Below, one piece after another: positions 34,393-43,430 of a stretch of DNA of 64,000 nt. Numbering within the stretch: position 1 is the first letter of the stretch; every line of letters starts with the position of its first letter. The DNA comes from Massilia aurea. Its GTDB lineage: Bacteria; Pseudomonadota; Gammaproteobacteria; Burkholderiales; Burkholderiaceae_D. The stretch is from positions 112,154 through 176,153 of the forward strand of contig NZ_JANUGZ010000006.1 of the NCBI RefSeq assembly GCF_024753205.1. The letters are read 5' to 3'. A program made the translations under genes and the position numbers. The notes beneath the pieces are model-generated. The model searched no databases. It was given only the letters and a program-made list of their open reading frames with translations, and was not told where the DNA came from.

Positions 34393-36098
34393 CGGACTTC
34401 CTGAACGATCTTGACGATGAGATGGCGCGTCAGCAGCAGCATGTCTTCGTGCTGGAAACTGTCCTGGTGCCGGAAACCCGTTGGTGCGAACGCGCCGCGC
34501 ACGTGCGATGCCGCCCCTGCGCCAGATTGCAGCGGCACGGTTTCATCGCCTTGTTCGTCCTGCGGCCACAAGACAAAGCGCAGCCGGACACCGTTCGCGG
34601 TTTCTACCTCGCGCGTGTCAGCACTGCCTTTTCCACCATCGGCGACCAGCTTTGCCGCCCGCACGTTTGCGGTCGTGAGCACTGCCGGCGACGTCGAGGG
34701 CATGCGCGCCACCCAGCGAATCTTGCCGTAGGCTTTCAGCGTTTTGTCCGCGCCGTAAAAGGCGTAGGAGTGGCGGTGATAGTACGGCGTGCTCTTGCCG
34801 CCCTTGCCTTCGACGCCCAGAACCTTGCGATGAAAGCGTTCCGCCTCGTTGATTGCGTCGAGAATTTTCTTGACAGGCCCGCCATGTAGCTTGGCGTAGC
34901 GCTGCGCCGGGTCCGCCAACGCCGGGTCGATCATCCGGTGCCACGACGTCATGTCCCGATACATATCATAGGGATTGCCATCCGGTAGCGACACCATGTC
35001 GCGCATATCCTCGTGCGCGCTCACGCCGCGCAACGTTTTGATCACCAGCCACGGCGCCGGATAAAGATGATTCGGCAGCAGTTGCAGCAGGCCGGGCGAT
35101 ACCGCCATCACCGGCATCGTCTTGGCGCTCGTGTCGCCCGCGATGTCGGCGAATCCGGACGCCGCAAAATTCACCAGTGGCCCGTTGCTGAAATTGCCTG
35201 CCTCGGTACCGCAGGCCATGCGCCGGTATGCCACGGGCGCGCCCAGCGCCGGCATCACGGCGTGCACGATGCCGGCGATGTCCGAGGCGCCGCCTGCGCC
35301 CTCGCTCAGGCGCGCGCAGGCACGCGCGACCAGCCCGCCCATCGAGTGCGTCACCAGGATCACGTGGCGGCATGCATGCTTGCGGTCGGTCCAGAAGGCC
35401 CGTATCCCGTCAATCCGTGCGCGCAGGCTTTTTGCCGCCACGTCGCACGATGCCAGCCAGTTGTAGCCGAAGGCATAGACGGGATACTGGTAGCCGGCGT
35501 ATTTTTCAAGTTCGGCTTCGGTGACATGCTCGATCTGCCGCACGCCCCAGCGTTCGGGGTCGCATTGCATGACCCGCTTCCAGTGCAGGCGCACCAGGCG
35601 TGCACCCTGGGGCGAGAGCTGGAACGTCTTGTCCAGGTTGCGTTGCAGGTCGACCAGCAGCGCGCCGTACGAGTCGGCGTGGATTTCCCCCCAGCCCCGC
35701 TCCCGCATGACGTCGGGCTCCAGGCCGCAGAGCGGGAAGTCGAGTTCGCCGTCAGGGTCCACCTCGAGGATGGCGGGATCGAGGATGCGCTGGCGCAGTG
35801 CAGGCGCGCGCGTTTCCCATACGTCGGCCTCGCGGTATTTGCCGGCGAGGTGATTGGGTGGCCGCCATGCCGGCTCGCCCGCGCGCAGCGCGTCGTCGTC
35901 ACGCTTGTTCAAATTGGCACGCGCCCGCAGGTTCGAGCCCATGCTGCCGGGAACGAAAATGACGGGAATGACCTTGCGCGATCCGATCGTCACGCGGGCG
36001 CGCACCTTGAATGCAACCGGCGTGGCGACTGTGTGGGCTACCAGGCTGCCGTCGCGCTCGACGGTGGGCTGGTGGATGGGCCGGGTTGGTTCGCTCAT
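34389..36098 (-). CDS. Tle4-like type VI lipase effector
   Basis: A 569-residue alpha/beta-hydrolase. IPVIFVPGSMGSNLRA is the oxyanion region, VTHSMGGLVARA holds nucleophile Ser252, and GDETVPLQSG is an LCAT-type Asp motif. HQDSFQHEDML near the C-terminus supplies candidate His residues. There is no signal peptide, consistent with delivery by a T6SS. It is encoded between vgrG and a membrane-anchored immunity-like protein, with 4-nt overlaps on both sides. Likely role: hydrolysis of target-cell membrane phospholipids. The family assignment rests on domain pattern and context. Confidence 0.78.
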   Translation of the reverse strand: MSEPTRPIHQPTVERDGSLVAHTVATPVAFKVRARVTIGSRKVIPVIFVPGSMGSNLRARANLNKRDDDALRAGEPAWRPPNHLAGKYREADVWETRAPALRQRILDPAILEVDPDGELDFPLCGLEPDVMRERGWGEIHADSYGALLVDLQRNLDKTFQLSPQGARLVRLHWKRVMQCDPERWGVRQIEHVTEAELEKYAGYQYPVYAFGYNWLASCDVAAKSLRARIDGIRAFWTDRKHACRHVILVTHSMGGLVARACARLSEGAGGASDIAGIVHAVMPALGAPVAYRRMACGTEAGNFSNGPLVNFAASGFADIAGDTSAKTMPVMAVSPGLLQLLPNHLYPAPWLVIKTLRGVSAHEDMRDMVSLPDGNPYDMYRDMTSWHRMIDPALADPAQRYAKLHGGPVKKILDAINEAERFHRKVLGVEGKGGKSTPYYHRHSYAFYGADKTLKAYGKIRWVARMPSTSPAVLTTANVRAAKLVADGGKGSADTREVETANGVRLRFVLWPQDEQGDETVPLQSGAGAASHVRGAFAPTGFRHQDSFQHEDMLLLTRHLIVKIVQEVR

Positions 36099-38968
36099 GC
36101 TCTGTCCGTGCCGGCGGGCGTCGGATTGCTGGACTGGTCATCAGCCAGCAGGCGGATTTCGATGTCGCCCATCGCGTAGCTGTGCAGGATGCCCGTGCGG
36201 CCTTCATCGTCGGTGATGCCTTCGATGCTGGTGCCGTCCTCGTGCTGTGCGATATAGCGCTGTCCCCTGGCCGGCAGATTGGTCTGGCGATCGATGACCA
36301 CCACACGCTCATCGGTTTCGAGGATGGTGGCCGGCAGCTGCAGGCCAGCCGGCATGCCACCGCCGCCCGTCAGGTAGTCGACGCTGGCGGCTTTGATGAC
36401 GTGGTTGCCGCTGCTCTGGTGCGTGATCGCGCCGCCGTGCCAGTCGGTTTGCGTACCCTGCGACACCACCTTGACCGACGGCGCTTCGAGCTCGATGCCA
36501 GTGGCGGCGATCAGGCGAATCCGGTTGGACGACTTGATCTCGATATCGCCCTTGTGCGTTTCGACGACGATGTCGCCGCGCGCCGTGATCAGCTTCATGC
36601 CGAGGTCATACGCGAACAGGCTGAGCGCGCGCGACGCCCGCAAAAACAAGCTGCGCCCGGCCGCCAGTTCCGTATCGCCGGTCGAGACGATGTCGATCTT
36701 GGTCCGCGCGCCCAGCGCGATGGCGTCGTCGCTGGCCAGCACCACCCCGGCCGGCGCGCTCACCGCCACCATCGGCGCGCCGCCCTGCGCCAGGCCTGGG
36801 GCCACATTCGAACCGTCGTGCCAGTGACGCAAACGCTCGGTGAGCTCGGCCAGGCGGGGGCTGGCCGCATGCTCTTCGCCATGCGCGCCCGCCAGCCGCC
36901 CCAGTTCGTCGAGTACGCCGTGCATCACCTCAGCGATGCCGACCAGCGCGCCGCGCTCGAGCTGGGCGCCACCATCGGCGTCGCTGCCCCCGGCACTGAG
37001 CAGGATGCCTTCACCGCCGCGCACGGCAACGGCCTTGCTGCTGCGCAGTTCGGCGCCCTCACCGCGTGCACCGGCCGTGCCATTCGAGCGCGGGTCGGAC
37101 AGCCAGCCCAGATTGAGTTCGGCAGCAGCGTGGTCGCTGGCCAGCTGCACGCCGATCTGACCGGGCGTGTCGTCGAACAGTAACTGCCCGCCACGCGCAC
37201 CGCCAATTTCACGGCTGCGCATGCCGGCCAGGTAGCGGTTGCCCGGCAAACCACCCGCGCGGCTCAGCGCCGGCGGCTGTGAACGCTCGTTGTACAACTG
37301 CGACAGGATCACGGGCCGATCAGGATCGCCCCCCATGAACGCCACCAGGACTTCGGTGCCCACGCGCGGCATCCCGAGCGTGCCCGATTGCTGCTGGCTG
37401 CCGGCGCCAGCCCCGGCCCAGTTGGACGCAACGCGCACCCAGGCCGAGTCGGCCGGCGTACCCGACGCCCCTGCACCATGCGCATGCCGGTGGTCGTCGG
37501 TACGCATGCCAGGGAAGCGGATCTTGACCCGGCCCAGTGCATCGCAATGGACTTCTTCGCCGGGCGGACCGGTCACGATGGCGCTTTGCAATTGCGGATG
37601 CGGCAGATCGGTGCGCGGATCGAAACCCGGGGCGAGCGGGATGCCGCGCCGCACCGCGTCGAAGGTGACCCGCACCCGCATGGCGCCGGATGCAAGCGAA
37701 GATGCGGGCGCGTGCGCCGGCGCGGGCCCAAGCGCCGACGCCGCAAACCCGCTGTCGGCGCCAGACAGCGCCGTTCCCATCAGCCGCCGCACGCGCTGCG
37801 CAACGTCAGCCGGCAGGTTGTTCTCGGCCTCAACGTGCAGCGCGGTGATGACGAAGTCGCGTTCGGCGGCCGGATGCGTGTCGATCTCGGGATGGCCGCT
37901 GAGCGTGAACCACTCGCCGGCGCGCAGGTCGCGCACGGTGCCCGCGCCATGAAAGCACTTGGTGTCGAGCTCGTGCCGGTTCATGCGCAGCTGCCCCAGG
38001 CGCCAGTGGTCTTCGACGTCGTTGCCGGCATGGGGCATCTCGACCTGATAGTCGTCCAGACTGGCCGCCAGCCCGTTGCCGCTGGGTCCCTGGTCGGCCA
38101 TGCCGCGCGCAGTGGCCGTCATGAAGCTGGTGCCCAGTGGATTGCGATAATCCCAGCTGTGCCGCGTCGTGCTGCCGGCCTGCAGGCGGCGCGCGGCGCA
38201 CCACGAGACGATCGTGTCGCGCTCTTCGCTGGCGCCGCCCTGGTGGTAGCGCACGGCGCCGGCGCTGTTGCGGGGCAGCGTGCTGGGATCGTTGAACAGC
38301 ACCAGCGTGTGGGCGGGCGACGCGTCACGTTCGCTGCCCGGCGCCCTGCTACGCGCGTGGCCGGGGCGGAAGGTCCAGGCCACGCCACGCCGGCGCAGCA
38401 GGCGGCGCACGAACGCGGCGTCGGACTCGTTGTATTGCATGGTCTGCTCGCGCGGCGGAAACTGGCGCGGGTCGAACAGCGGATCGAGTTCGTAGTCGAA
38501 GGCGCTGGCCAGCACGCTGTTCGACAGGCGCCATTCATCGAACAGCACCTGCACGATCTCGAGTTCGTTCTGATAGCGAAACACGCGGCTGTTGATGCGC
38601 TTTTCCATGATCGCCAGCGCGTCGCGGATCACCAGCTGGTACACGCCCAAACCGCCGTCGAAATCGCCCGCGCGTGCTTCGGCCACGATGCCGCACACAC
38701 TGCGCAAGCCGCCACGATCGGTGACGAGCCCGACCTCGGCCGGCAGCGCGATCAGTTCCTTGAGCGGCAGGCGTGGTGTGGACGCGACGCAGGTGACGGT
38801 GTACTCGAGGCCGCCGCAAATGGCTTCGCTGCCCGTAACACGCTGCGGCAACAGCACAGCAGCAAGTGGATGATCAGCATGGCCAAGACGCAGCCGGATG
38901 GGTCGGTGCGTCCCCGATAGCGAACGGTCGTTCTGCAGCATGCGCAGGAATTCGCTGGCGCTGTCCAC
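36095..38968 (-). CDS. vgrG: VgrG spike protein of type VI secretion system
   Basis: A 957-residue VgrG. The N-terminal gp27-like part is followed by the gp5 OB fold with EVHCDALGRVKIRFPGM and TEVLVAFMGGDPDRPVILSQ. The long DUF2345 beta-helix contains repeated SRSL-type strands (LAAGRSLFLRASRALSLF) and IKSSNRIRLIAATGIELEAP. The last ~65 residues (GQRYIAQHEDGTSIEG, TDDEGRTGILH) look transthyretin-like, a fold used by some VgrGs to carry Tle effectors. I set the start at GTG 38968 because AGGAG lies seven bases upstream; an ATG 51 nt earlier has no such signal. No other T6SS gene is in the window. Confidence 0.88.
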   Translation of the reverse strand: MDSASEFLRMLQNDRSLSGTHRPIRLRLGHADHPLAAVLLPQRVTGSEAICGGLEYTVTCVASTPRLPLKELIALPAEVGLVTDRGGLRSVCGIVAEARAGDFDGGLGVYQLVIRDALAIMEKRINSRVFRYQNELEIVQVLFDEWRLSNSVLASAFDYELDPLFDPRQFPPREQTMQYNESDAAFVRRLLRRRGVAWTFRPGHARSRAPGSERDASPAHTLVLFNDPSTLPRNSAGAVRYHQGGASEERDTIVSWCAARRLQAGSTTRHSWDYRNPLGTSFMTATARGMADQGPSGNGLAASLDDYQVEMPHAGNDVEDHWRLGQLRMNRHELDTKCFHGAGTVRDLRAGEWFTLSGHPEIDTHPAAERDFVITALHVEAENNLPADVAQRVRRLMGTALSGADSGFAASALGPAPAHAPASSLASGAMRVRVTFDAVRRGIPLAPGFDPRTDLPHPQLQSAIVTGPPGEEVHCDALGRVKIRFPGMRTDDHRHAHGAGASGTPADSAWVRVASNWAGAGAGSQQQSGTLGMPRVGTEVLVAFMGGDPDRPVILSQLYNERSQPPALSRAGGLPGNRYLAGMRSREIGGARGGQLLFDDTPGQIGVQLASDHAAAELNLGWLSDPRSNGTAGARGEGAELRSSKAVAVRGGEGILLSAGGSDADGGAQLERGALVGIAEVMHGVLDELGRLAGAHGEEHAASPRLAELTERLRHWHDGSNVAPGLAQGGAPMVAVSAPAGVVLASDDAIALGARTKIDIVSTGDTELAAGRSLFLRASRALSLFAYDLGMKLITARGDIVVETHKGDIEIKSSNRIRLIAATGIELEAPSVKVVSQGTQTDWHGGAITHQSSGNHVIKAASVDYLTGGGGMPAGLQLPATILETDERVVVIDRQTNLPARGQRYIAQHEDGTSIEGITDDEGRTGILHSYAMGDIEIRLLADDQSSNPTPAGTDRA

Positions 38969-39092
38969 GTGAATCTCCTGTCCATGCAATGCGCTTCTCG
39001 GGGAAGCACATCTTGGCACGCCGTACTGATGGCGTTTTGTCAGGTGTCAGAAATGCCAGACGCCGTTTCGGGAACTTCGCCGGGCCGCCTGG

Positions 39093-39899
39093 CTAGACGG
39101 CGGCGCACAAGCCGGCCAGGCGCGGAATGGCGGCCAGCGAGGCGCGATGGGCAGCGATGCGCACGACATCCGTGTCCACGCCGCGCAATTCGGCCAACGC
39201 CGCGCCAATGCCTGGCAGGTTCTCGGGGCTGTTGCGGCCCGGATGAATCCAGCTGGGGGCGATGTCGGGTGAGTCGGTTTCCAGCACGATCCAGTCGAGC
39301 GGCAACTCGGTGGCCAGGCGCCGGATCTGCAGCGCGCGCGTAAAAGTCAGGTTACCGCCGAAGCCCAGGTGCAGCCCGAGGTCGATGAAATTCTGCGCCT
39401 GCTGGAAGCTGCCATTGAACGCATGCGCGATGCCGCTCGGCGGGCGAATCTGGCGCAAGTGCTTGAGCACCTGGTCCTGCGAGCGGCGCACATGCGTCAT
39501 CACTGGCAAGCCAAAGTCGCGCGCGATGCGCAGCTGTTCGCGGAAGAACCGCGCCTGCTTCTCGCGCATCTCGGGCGTGGTGAGTTCGGGGATGAAGAAA
39601 TCCAGGCCGATTTCACCGATGCCCACAAAACGCCGATCGCCCATGGCCGCTTCGACGCGCGTGCGCAGGTACGCCAGGTCGTCGTCGCTTGCCTGCGGCA
39701 CGCACATCGGGTGAATGCCCAGCGCGTAGCAGGCGTTCGGGCTGCCTGCAGCCAGGGCCGCGACCGTATCGAAATTGCCCCGCTCGACCGCCATCATGAC
39801 GATCATCGAGACACCGGCAGCTTCGGCCCGGCGCGCGACGCCAGCGCCATCGCCACCGTATTCGCGGGCGTCGAGATGAACGTGCGTATCGATCCACAT
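39093..39899 (-). CDS. TatD-family metal-dependent deoxyribonuclease
   Basis: A 268-residue TIM-barrel hydrolase. Metal ligands are visible: DTHVHLD at the start, GEIGLDFF, MTHVRRSQDQ, HAFNGSFQQA and LETDSPDIAP. Members remove 3' DNA ends or hydrolyse small substrates. It ends 125 nt from the vgrG start and begins four bases after the lolD stop, so it probably shares a transcript with lolD and the lolC/E genes. Confidence 0.87.
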   Translation of the reverse strand: MWIDTHVHLDAREYGGDGAGVARRAEAAGVSMIVMMAVERGNFDTVAALAAGSPNACYALGIHPMCVPQASDDDLAYLRTRVEAAMGDRRFVGIGEIGLDFFIPELTTPEMREKQARFFREQLRIARDFGLPVMTHVRRSQDQVLKHLRQIRPPSGIAHAFNGSFQQAQNFIDLGLHLGFGGNLTFTRALQIRRLATELPLDWIVLETDSPDIAPSWIHPGRNSPENLPGIGAALAELRGVDTDVVRIAAHRASLAAIPRLAGLCAAV

Positions 39900-39903
39900 G
39901 GCG

Positions 39904-40635
39904 TCAGCCCTCCGCTGCCTGCAGCCCGTGCTCGGTCATGCGCAACACACGGTCGCAGCGGCGCGCCAGTTCCATGTCGTGCGTGACGATCACGAACGCG
40001 GTGCCGAGGGTGCGCGAGAGTTCGAGCATCAGGTCGAAGATGATCTGCGCGGTCGTGTGATCGAGGTTGCCGGTCGGTTCATCGGCCAGCACGCAGGCCG
40101 GTTGCGTGACCAGTGCGCGCGCCAGCGCGACCCGCTGGCGCTCGCCGCCGGACAATTCACCCGGGCGGTGCATGACGCGTTTGCCGAGCCCCACGCGCTC
40201 GAGGATCGCCTGCGCCAGCGTCAGCGCTTCGGCGCGCGGCATGCGGCGAATCAGGAGCGGCATCATGACGTTGTCGAGCGCCGTGAATTCGGGCAGCAGG
40301 TGGTGGAACTGGTACACGAAGCCGAGCGCCGTATTGCGCAGTTCGCCGCGCCGGGATTCGGACAGGCTCGCAAAATCCTCGCCGCGCAGGCTCACCGTGC
40401 CGCTGCTCGGCGTATCCAGGCCGCCCAGCAGATGCAGCAGCGTCGACTTGCCCGAACCGGACGCGCCCACAATCGCCACACGCTCGCCGCGGTACACGGC
40501 AAAGTCGATGCCGTCGATGACGCGCACGATGGCATCGCCCTGGTTGAAGGTCTTGCCCAGGCCACGGCAGGCCAGCACGGGTACGTCGTCCGTTTTGTTC
40601 ACGTCGTTCATCGCATTGTTCTTCACATTATTCAT
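39904..40635 (-). CDS. lolD: Lipoprotein-releasing ABC transporter ATPase
   Basis: A 243-residue ABC ATPase. Walker A is GASGSGKST, the signature is LSGGERQRVALARAL and Walker B is CVLADEPTGNLDH, with VTHDMELA as the switch. The DEPTGNLDH sequence and QFHHLLPEFTALDNVMMPLL are typical of LolD. It energises extraction of outer-membrane lipoproteins from the inner membrane. It overlaps the upstream permease gene by 8 nt. Confidence 0.92.
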   Translation of the reverse strand: MNNVKNNAMNDVNKTDDVPVLACRGLGKTFNQGDAIVRVIDGIDFAVYRGERVAIVGASGSGKSTLLHLLGGLDTPSSGTVSLRGEDFASLSESRRGELRNTALGFVYQFHHLLPEFTALDNVMMPLLIRRMPRAEALTLAQAILERVGLGKRVMHRPGELSGGERQRVALARALVTQPACVLADEPTGNLDHTTAQIIFDLMLELSRTLGTAFVIVTHDMELARRCDRVLRMTEHGLQAAEG

Positions 40636-41893
40636 AGCGCAGCGCCTCCGCCGGTTTCACGCGCGAGGCGGCCCAGCTTGGGTAGATCGTGGCCGCAAAG
40701 GCCAGCACCACCGACACGATGCCGATGGTGACGACGTCCGGCGTGTACAGCTCGGACGGCACGGTACTGATCAAATAGATATCCTTCGACAAGAACTCCA
40801 CGCCCAGCAAGCGCTCGATGAACGGGACGATGACACCGATGTTCTTGCTCACGCCCACACCCATGGCCACGCCCGCGAGCGTCCCGAGCACACCGACGAC
40901 CGCGCCCTGCACCATGAAGATTTTCATGATCGAGCCGGGCGAGGCGCCCAGCGTGCGCAGAATCGCGATGTCGGCCTGCTTCTCGGTTACCGTCATCACC
41001 AGGCTCGAGACCAGGTTGAAGGCGGCCACCGCGATGATCAAAGTCAGAATGATGAACATCATCTTTTTTTCGGTCTGCACCGCAGCGTACCAGTTGGCAT
41101 TGAGCTTGGGCCAGTCGCGCATGACCAGGTCGCCCTTCATCGAGGCCTTCAACTCGGCCGCAACTTGCGGCGCTTCGCGCATGTTGGCGATGCGCAGGCG
41201 CAAACCCGATGGCGCCCCCTGCCGTTCAAGGCGCTGCGCATCTTCGATGTGCACGAACGACAGCGCCGCATCGAAATCGAAGTGCCCGGCCTCGAAGATG
41301 CCGGCCACCGTGAAGCTGCGCGTGCGCGGCACCATGCCGGCTGGCGTCACCTGGCCCTGGGCCAGCACCATGGTGACCTTGTCGCCCATGCCCACGCCCA
41401 GCGCGCGCGCCAGCGCATAACCGAGCACGATGTTGAAGCTGCCGGGCTTCAAGGCATCGAAGCTGCCGGCGCGGATCTGCTTTGCCACCGTCGATACATT
41501 GTCTTCGACGCCCGGCAGAACGCCGCGCACGATCGACGGGCGCATGATCCCGTCGCGCACCAAGAGGCCCTGGGTCTCGACGAATGGCGCCGAACCCAGC
41601 ACGGCCGGATTCTGCGCCGCTTCCTTTGCCTTGGCCTGCCAATCCGGCATGCTGCCCGATGCATCGAACACCTCGATGTGGGCCAGCACCGACAGCATGC
41701 GGTCGGTGACCTGTTTCTGGAAGCCGTTCATCACCGACAGCACGATGATCAGGGCGGCCACGCCCAGCGCGATGCCGGCCACGGAAATGAGCGAGATGAA
41801 CGAAATGAAGCTGCTACGACCGCTGCTTTTGCCGGCGCGCGTGTAGCGCAGGCCGACCTGCCACTCGTACGGCAGTTTGTGGATGATGCTCAT
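40628..41893 (-). CDS. LolC/LolE-type lipoprotein-release permease (distal copy)
   Basis: A 421-residue inner-membrane permease with one N-terminal and three C-terminal membrane segments around a large periplasmic domain. Family marks are PYEWQVGLRYTRAGKSSGRS at the N-terminus, AGIALGVAALIIVLSVMNGF, NLVSSLVMTVTEKQADIAIL and the end IYPSWAASRVKPAEALRYE. It should form the transmembrane part with the neighbouring permease and LolD. It is a tandem paralogue of the next upstream gene. I took ATG 41893, matching the start of its partner. Confidence 0.87.
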   Translation of the reverse strand: MSIIHKLPYEWQVGLRYTRAGKSSGRSSFISFISLISVAGIALGVAALIIVLSVMNGFQKQVTDRMLSVLAHIEVFDASGSMPDWQAKAKEAAQNPAVLGSAPFVETQGLLVRDGIMRPSIVRGVLPGVEDNVSTVAKQIRAGSFDALKPGSFNIVLGYALARALGVGMGDKVTMVLAQGQVTPAGMVPRTRSFTVAGIFEAGHFDFDAALSFVHIEDAQRLERQGAPSGLRLRIANMREAPQVAAELKASMKGDLVMRDWPKLNANWYAAVQTEKKMMFIILTLIIAVAAFNLVSSLVMTVTEKQADIAILRTLGASPGSIMKIFMVQGAVVGVLGTLAGVAMGVGVSKNIGVIVPFIERLLGVEFLSKDIYLISTVPSELYTPDVVTIGIVSVVLAFAATIYPSWAASRVKPAEALRYE

Positions 41894-41941
41894 GAATTCT
41901 CGTGCGTCAGATTGGAATCGGGGCAAACGACAAAGGCGCGG

Positions 41942-43225
41942 TTACTCATAGCGCAGTGCCTCTGCCGGTTTCACGCGCGAGGCGGCCCAGCTTGGGTAGA
42001 TCGTGGCCAGGAACGACAGCAGCACGGCCACGCCGCCGATCCAGCCGACGTCGGCCCACAGCAGTTCGGACGGCATCTCGCTGATCAGGTAGACCTCTTG
42101 CGACAGAAAATGCACGCCCGAGATGCGCTCGATGGCCGGCACGATGACGTCGACATTGAGCGCCACCAGCACGCCCAAGCCAACGCCGAGCAGGCCGCCC
42201 AGCAGGCCGACCAACGTGCCCTGCACCATGAAAATTTTCATGATCGCTCGCGGCGAGGCGCCCAGCGTGCGCAGGATGGCGATGTCGGACTGCTTGTCCT
42301 TGACGGTCATGACGAGCGTCGAGACCAGGTTGAACGCGGCCACCGCCACGATCATCGTCAGGATAATGAACATCATGTTCTTTTGCGATTGCACGGCGGC
42401 GAACCAGACGGTATTGACCTTGGTCCAGTCGCGCATGATCAATTCGCCCGGCATTGACGTTTGCAGTTCGTACGCCACGCGTGGCGCCTGGTGCAGGTCT
42501 TGCAGGCGCAGGCGAATGCCGGCCGGCGCCGTGGCGCCCGTGGCCACCTGGGCGTCGTCGATATTGATCAGGGCAAGCGTGGAATCGAACTCGAAATGGC
42601 CGGCCTCGAAAATGCCGGACACGGTCAGCGCGCGCGTGCGCGGCAGCGGGTTCTCGCCTGGCGTGCTGGCGCCGCCCAGGATACCGCTGCTGGCCACGAG
42701 CAGCGTGACGCGGTCGCCCACATCGACGCCAAGTGACTTGGCCAGCGCGCGGCCCAGCACCACATTGAATGAGCCGACGCGCAGCGATGCGAAATTACCG
42801 GCCTTCATCTGGCGCGTGATGTCCGATACCTGCGCTTCTTCGACGGGCGCCACGCCGCGCAGCAGCGCGGGCTTCATGACACCATCGACCAGCAGCATCG
42901 ATTGCGCGTCGATGAACGGCGCGGCGGCCTTGACCTCCGGGTTGCGCAGCGCCTGCAGGCTGGTGGCGCGCCAGTCGGGCAGCGCGCCGCGGCTGTCGAA
43001 AATCTCGACGTGCGCCAGCATCGACAGCATGCGGTTGGTGACTTCCTTCTGGAAGCCGTTCATCACGGACAGCACGACGATCAGTGCGGCCACGCCGAGC
43101 GCGATGCCGGCCACCGAGGCCATCGAAATGAAGGAGATGAAGCTGTTGCGGCCGCTGCGCTTGCCGGCGCGCGTGTAGCGCAGGCCGATCTGCCATTCGT
43201 AGGGGAGTTTGTGGGTGATGCTCAT
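41942..43225 (-). CDS. LolC/LolE-type lipoprotein-release permease (proximal copy)
   Basis: A 427-residue permease with the same layout: PYEWQIGLRYTRAGKRSGRN, AGIALGVAALIVVLSVMNGF, NLVSTLVMTVKDKQSDIAIL and the shared C-terminus. Many positions differ in the periplasmic domain, so the two copies are probably a LolC/LolE heterodimer rather than a recent duplication. The open frame extends 39 codons upstream, but the ATG at 43225 gives the family start. It is the first gene of the lol operon. Confidence 0.86.
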   Translation of the reverse strand: MSITHKLPYEWQIGLRYTRAGKRSGRNSFISFISMASVAGIALGVAALIVVLSVMNGFQKEVTNRMLSMLAHVEIFDSRGALPDWRATSLQALRNPEVKAAAPFIDAQSMLLVDGVMKPALLRGVAPVEEAQVSDITRQMKAGNFASLRVGSFNVVLGRALAKSLGVDVGDRVTLLVASSGILGGASTPGENPLPRTRALTVSGIFEAGHFEFDSTLALINIDDAQVATGATAPAGIRLRLQDLHQAPRVAYELQTSMPGELIMRDWTKVNTVWFAAVQSQKNMMFIILTMIVAVAAFNLVSTLVMTVKDKQSDIAILRTLGASPRAIMKIFMVQGTLVGLLGGLLGVGLGVLVALNVDVIVPAIERISGVHFLSQEVYLISEMPSELLWADVGWIGGVAVLLSFLATIYPSWAASRVKPAEALRYE

Positions 43226-43430
43226 GCTGTCCGTGTCGACCGATCCGCTGTATTCCGCTGTATTTTTGTATTGTGGCGCAGCGCCGGGCTGCATCAGCCC
43301 GGCAGTTTGCCAGACAAACCGGGATTGTGGCGCAATTATCAAAAACTCACTAGGGCATTCCAGCGGGCATGCGGGTGGAGAATCAGGCTGGCGATCCGCT
43401 GGCGGCGACGATTTGCCCTAGAATAGCGGG

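Noticed and set aside
40067..42457. A 796-codon open frame on the plus strand.
   Set aside because: It is antisense to lolD and the lolC/E genes, which carry clear motifs; its own composition is repetitive and His/Arg-rich.
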